From an uncultured Collinsella sp. (GTDB lineage Bacteria; Actinomycetota; Coriobacteriia; Coriobacteriales; Coriobacteriaceae), in contig CABSNA010000058.1 in NCBI GenBank assembly GCA_902478865.1, forward strand, positions 1-7,829: a DNA stretch of 7,829 nt, written 5' to 3'. The position numbers were made by a program, and so were the translations under genes. The notes under the pieces are model-generated. The model saw only the letters and a program-made list of their open reading frames with translations, did no database searches and was not told where the DNA came from. Positions 6,256 through 7,829 of the stretch are shown in pieces. Within the stretch, counting starts at the first letter, position 1. Each line of letters starts with the position of its first letter.

Positions 6256-6268
6256 GCGGACGAGTATA
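6256..6268 (-). promoter_or_regulatory. gluQ promoter -10 box, probably leaderless start
   Basis: On the minus strand TATACT (6268-6263) lies 7 bases before the gluQ ATG, so transcription should begin at or next to the A of ATG. No ribosome site precedes the ATG, which fits a leaderless mRNA, a common form in Actinomycetota. No good -35 hexamer is visible at the usual distance. Confidence 0.6.
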
Positions 6269-6317
6269 GCGCGGGGCTTGGCAGGGAAGGCGTTGCCGCG
6301 CTCACAAGTTGGCGGCG

Positions 6318-6332
6318 GTGCGCATTGCGCAC
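6318..6332. promoter_or_regulatory. Perfect 15-base palindrome upstream of gluQ
   Basis: GTGCGCATTGCGCAC is a perfect inverted repeat with 7-base arms around one central base, 63 bases upstream of the gluQ start. Its symmetry suits a dimeric DNA-binding regulator. Its position is upstream of the gluQ promoter rather than across it. No regulator gene is adjacent, and a role is inference. Confidence 0.4.
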
Positions 6333-6391
6333 GGTGGGTTTGCGGCTCAAGGTCTCGATCGCTGCGTACCGACTTAGCCTCACAAACGACA

Positions 6392-6427
6392 GAAACCCCG
6401 GCAGCTCTTCGCAACTGCCGGGGTTTC
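6392..6427 (-). terminator. Strong 13-bp hairpin, likely intrinsic terminator
   Basis: Bases 6392-6404 (GAAACCCCGGCAG) pair without mismatch with 6415-6427, around a 10-base loop (CTCTTCGCAA). On the minus strand the stem ends in GGGGTTTC and continues TGTCGTTTGTG, a modest U-rich tail. On the plus strand it is followed by CGCGGAAAAG, a worse tail. It is best read as a minus-strand terminator that shields gluQ from transcription entering from the right. No gene to its right on that strand is visible, so the transcript it would end is unclear. Confidence 0.6.
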
Positions 6428-6483
6428 CGCGGAAAAGGGGGACATGATCCTCGAGCGGACGGCAAAGGGGCAAACCGTTTTCG

Positions 6484-6509
6484 CTCAACTGCTTTATGCC
6501 CCTCAACTG
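6484..6509. repeat. CTCAACTG direct repeats, 18 bases apart
   Basis: CTCAACTG occurs at 6484-6491 and again at 6502-6509, with a partial third copy (CTCAATC) just after. Bases 6466-6472 and 6497-6503 (AGGGGCA/TGCCCCT) form an inverted repeat that overlaps the second copy. Short repeats like this can be binding sites, but chance is possible. Confidence 0.3.
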
Positions 6510-6609
6510 GCGGCTCAATCAGCGCATGCCGCGCCCACACAAAGCCGCTACACCTGTGATGGAGCTATGAAGTGGTATCTATTGCCGGAGCGGGCTATGC
6601 CAAGGAGTG

Positions 6610-6651
6610 CCCCAGATTGCCGGCAGATAAGGAACGTCCCCAGGTGCCGGC
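6610..6651 (+). repeat. Two imperfect CCCCAG-TGCCGGC units, 28 bases apart
   Basis: CCCCAGATTGCCGGC (from 6610) and CCCCAGGTGCCGGC (from 6638) are related, separated by AGATAAGGAACGT. The style recalls short interspersed palindromic repeats of intergenic DNA, but no second genomic copy can be seen in this window. Confidence 0.35.
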
Positions 6652-6750
6652 GGCGGGCGTGACTTTCGTCCCGTTTGATACTCCGCTGGCCTAGATGTTC
6701 GTCATGTGCGCCCGTAAACGTGGGACAATGGCGTTACTGGTATCACAGAC

Positions 6751-6756
6751 AAAGGA
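6751..6756 (+). promoter_or_regulatory. Ribosome binding site of the DUF2207 gene
   Basis: AAAGGA lies 7 bases before the ATG at 6764 and supports that start. I could not place a convincing promoter upstream of it. Confidence 0.65.
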
Positions 6757-6763
6757 TGTGCCT

Positions 6764-7829
6764 ATGAACACCCTCGCCGCCAAAGTCAGCCGGCAGCGCC
6801 GCCTGTTTGCGCGATTCGCTTCCGTCTGCGCGCTCGTTGCGCTTGCGTTGTTGCTGCTGCCTGCCGCCGCGCACGCCGACGGCTACTCCATGACCCAAAC
6901 CTATATCGGTGCCACGGTCGAGGCCGATGGATCGCTGACCGTTGTCGAGGGACGCCAGTTTGATTTCGACGACGACATCAACGGCGTGTTTTGGGAGATC
7001 AATACGGGCACCAACCAGCAGGGCGGCACGGCGGGCGTTGACGTGCTGAGTGTCGAGGAAGAGGACACCGCGTTTAACAAAGTCGATAGCGCGAACAAGG
7101 GCGATTCTGGCGTCTACACGGTCGAGCAGGCCGGTGACGGCGTAAGGATTAAGGTGTTCAGCCCCCACGAGAGCGGCGACAGCGCGATCTATTACGTGAG
7201 CTACACCATGACCGGTGCGGTTATGAACTGGGCCGATACCGCCGAGCTTTACTGGAAATTCGTCGGCGACGGCTGGTCGGCGGACTCCGATGACGTCGAG
7301 ATGGAAGTCTACTTTGCAAATGCCGCTGCCGGGACGGCTGCCGTCAAGGGCGATAACTTCCGCGCATGGGGCCACGGCCCGCTGACGGGCGACGTGTCGC
7401 TCGATGCGGACGAGCCCATGGTCACCTATACCATTCCCTGTGTGCATGAGGGCGAATTCGCCGAGGCACGCATCGCCTTCCCCAGCGACTGGGTGCCGCA
7501 GCTTGCCGTCTCGGGCGAAAAGCGCATGTCGACGATTCTGAGCGAAGAGAAGGAATGGGCCGACGAGGCCAACGCTCGCCGTGAGCACGCGCGTGCGGTT
7601 GCCGGCGCGATTGCCGTGGCGTGTGTTGTCGTGGCGGTTGCCTATACCGGTGTGATCGTGATGCTTAAGCTGCGCAGGCCCAGGCCCAAGCCGCTCTTCC
7701 AGGACGAGTACTTCCGCGATGTGCCCTCGGCCGACCATCCCGCGGTGCTTGCAGCTCTCATGAGCTGGAACGACGTGCCCGATCAGGCATATATCGCCAC
7801 GCTTATGAAGCTCACCGACGACCGCGTGA
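6764..7829 (+). CDS. DUF2207 domain membrane protein (3' truncated)
   Basis: The frame is open from ATG 6764 to the window end (355 codons plus one base). Residues 1-39 look like a signal peptide: basic start (KVSRQRRLFAR), hydrophobic core (VCALVALALLLLP) and an AHA-D cleavage site. Residues about 41-250 match the DUF2207 pattern as I know it: VEADGSLTVVEGRQFDF (52-68), GVFWEIN (74-80), a Tyr/Val-rich beta stretch, YYVSYTMTGAVMNWADTAELYWKFVG (143-168) with the typical aelyW core. After an acidic/basic helix (256-277) a membrane span follows (about 278-302), then LRRPRPK, so the N-terminal domain is probably outside the cell. Family members are usually clearly longer, often with further membrane spans near the C-terminus, so a sizeable part is missing here. 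The molecular function of the family is unknown. Confidence 0.85.
   Translation, partial: MNTLAAKVSRQRRLFARFASVCALVALALLLLPAAAHADGYSMTQTYIGATVEADGSLTVVEGRQFDFDDDINGVFWEINTGTNQQGGTAGVDVLSVEEEDTAFNKVDSANKGDSGVYTVEQAGDGVRIKVFSPHESGDSAIYYVSYTMTGAVMNWADTAELYWKFVGDGWSADSDDVEMEVYFANAAAGTAAVKGDNFRAWGHGPLTGDVSLDADEPMVTYTIPCVHEGEFAEARIAFPSDWVPQLAVSGEKRMSTILSEEKEWADEANARREHARAVAGAIAVACVVVAVAYTGVIVMLKLRRPRPKPLFQDEYFRDVPSADHPAVLAALMSWNDVPDQAYIATLMKLTDDRV

Larger units (their letters stand above)
6256..6763. other. Gene-free divergent region between gluQ and the DUF2207 gene
   Basis: I find no convincing gene in this stretch of about 500 bases. It holds the gluQ promoter at its left edge, a 15-base palindrome (6318-6332), a strong 13-bp hairpin (6392-6427), two CTCAACTG copies (6484-6491 and 6502-6509), a 7-bp inverted repeat (6466-6472 with 6497-6503) and two related CCCCAG...TGCCGGC units (from 6610 and 6638). 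The ribosome site of the DUF2207 gene is at the right edge. A 72-codon open frame (6444-6662) has no ribosome site or recognisable motif, and I do not call it. No tRNA or known riboswitch was recognised. Confidence 0.7.

Noticed and set aside
6256..6540. N-terminal extension of gluQ
   Set aside because: The frame is open, but the extension contains the -10 box, the palindrome and the 13-bp hairpin, and the family has no such domain.
6444..6662. 72-codon plus-strand frame in the gene-free region
   Set aside because: It has no ribosome site and no family pattern, and its end falls in the short repeats.
6677..6740. Candidate promoter for the DUF2207 gene (GATACT or GACAAT as -10)
   Set aside because: Neither hexamer has a fitting -35 box at 16-18 bases, so I could not choose one.
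6743..7738. 331-codon open frame on the minus strand
   Set aside because: It is antisense to the DUF2207 gene, whose signal peptide, domain pattern and ribosome site are clear.
1..7829. CRISPR array, tRNA or rRNA gene
   Set aside because: No regularly spaced repeats and no cloverleaf or rRNA-like sequence were seen on either strand.

Overview
The window is a high-GC bacterial contig end. The codon use, the Ala-rich surface coiled-coil proteins, and the mix of a CAP-domain wall protein, GluQ and DUF2207 suggest a gut Actinomycetota of the class Coriobacteriia, most like Collinsella. That assignment is inference from general resemblance, not from a marker gene. The first 29 bases are not biological: they are the end of the Illumina Nextera Read 2 adapter, including the Tn5 mosaic end. 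The window therefore starts at an assembly or read boundary, and the apparent start of the first gene is false.

Layout, left to right. (1) Bases 31-2172 hold the 3' part of a large cell-surface protein. It has a CAP/SCP domain with all four cavity residues, a very long Ala-rich coiled coil, and a C-terminal sorting-signal-like tail (MPAAG, hydrophobic stretch, RRR). (2) Bases 2276-2632 hold a small membrane-anchored protein with a Cys-rich, Ada-metal-binding-like C-terminus, in AT-richer DNA than its neighbours. (3) Bases 2643-2767 are an intergenic segment bounded by 9-bp inverted repeats and full of competing hairpins, followed by a 79-aa protein with two membrane spans (2786-3025). (4) Bases 3111-5236 are a tight cluster of three calcineurin-like metallophosphoesterases. 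The first and third are paralogues, and the middle one belongs to another subfamily. (5) gluQ (glutamyl-Q tRNA(Asp) synthetase) lies on the minus strand at 5254-6255, convergent with the cluster and with only 17 bases between the stop codons. It probably has a leaderless transcript. (6) Bases 6256-6763 are a gene-free stretch of about 500 bases with a palindrome, a strong 13-bp hairpin and short direct repeats. (7) From 6764 a DUF2207 membrane protein runs off the right edge.

The three phosphoesterases are very likely one operon (9-base gap, then a 4-base ATGA overlap), and the 79-aa membrane protein may precede them on the same transcript. All three keep the full set of metal ligands, so three active enzymes are expected, but their substrates cannot be read from the sequence. 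gluQ implies that the cell has queuosine-modified tRNA(Asp). I see no defence, CRISPR, toxin-antitoxin or mobile-element system here. The parts most worth a second look are the duplicated phosphoesterase cluster with its 22-base identical repeat and the structured 125-base intergenic segment.
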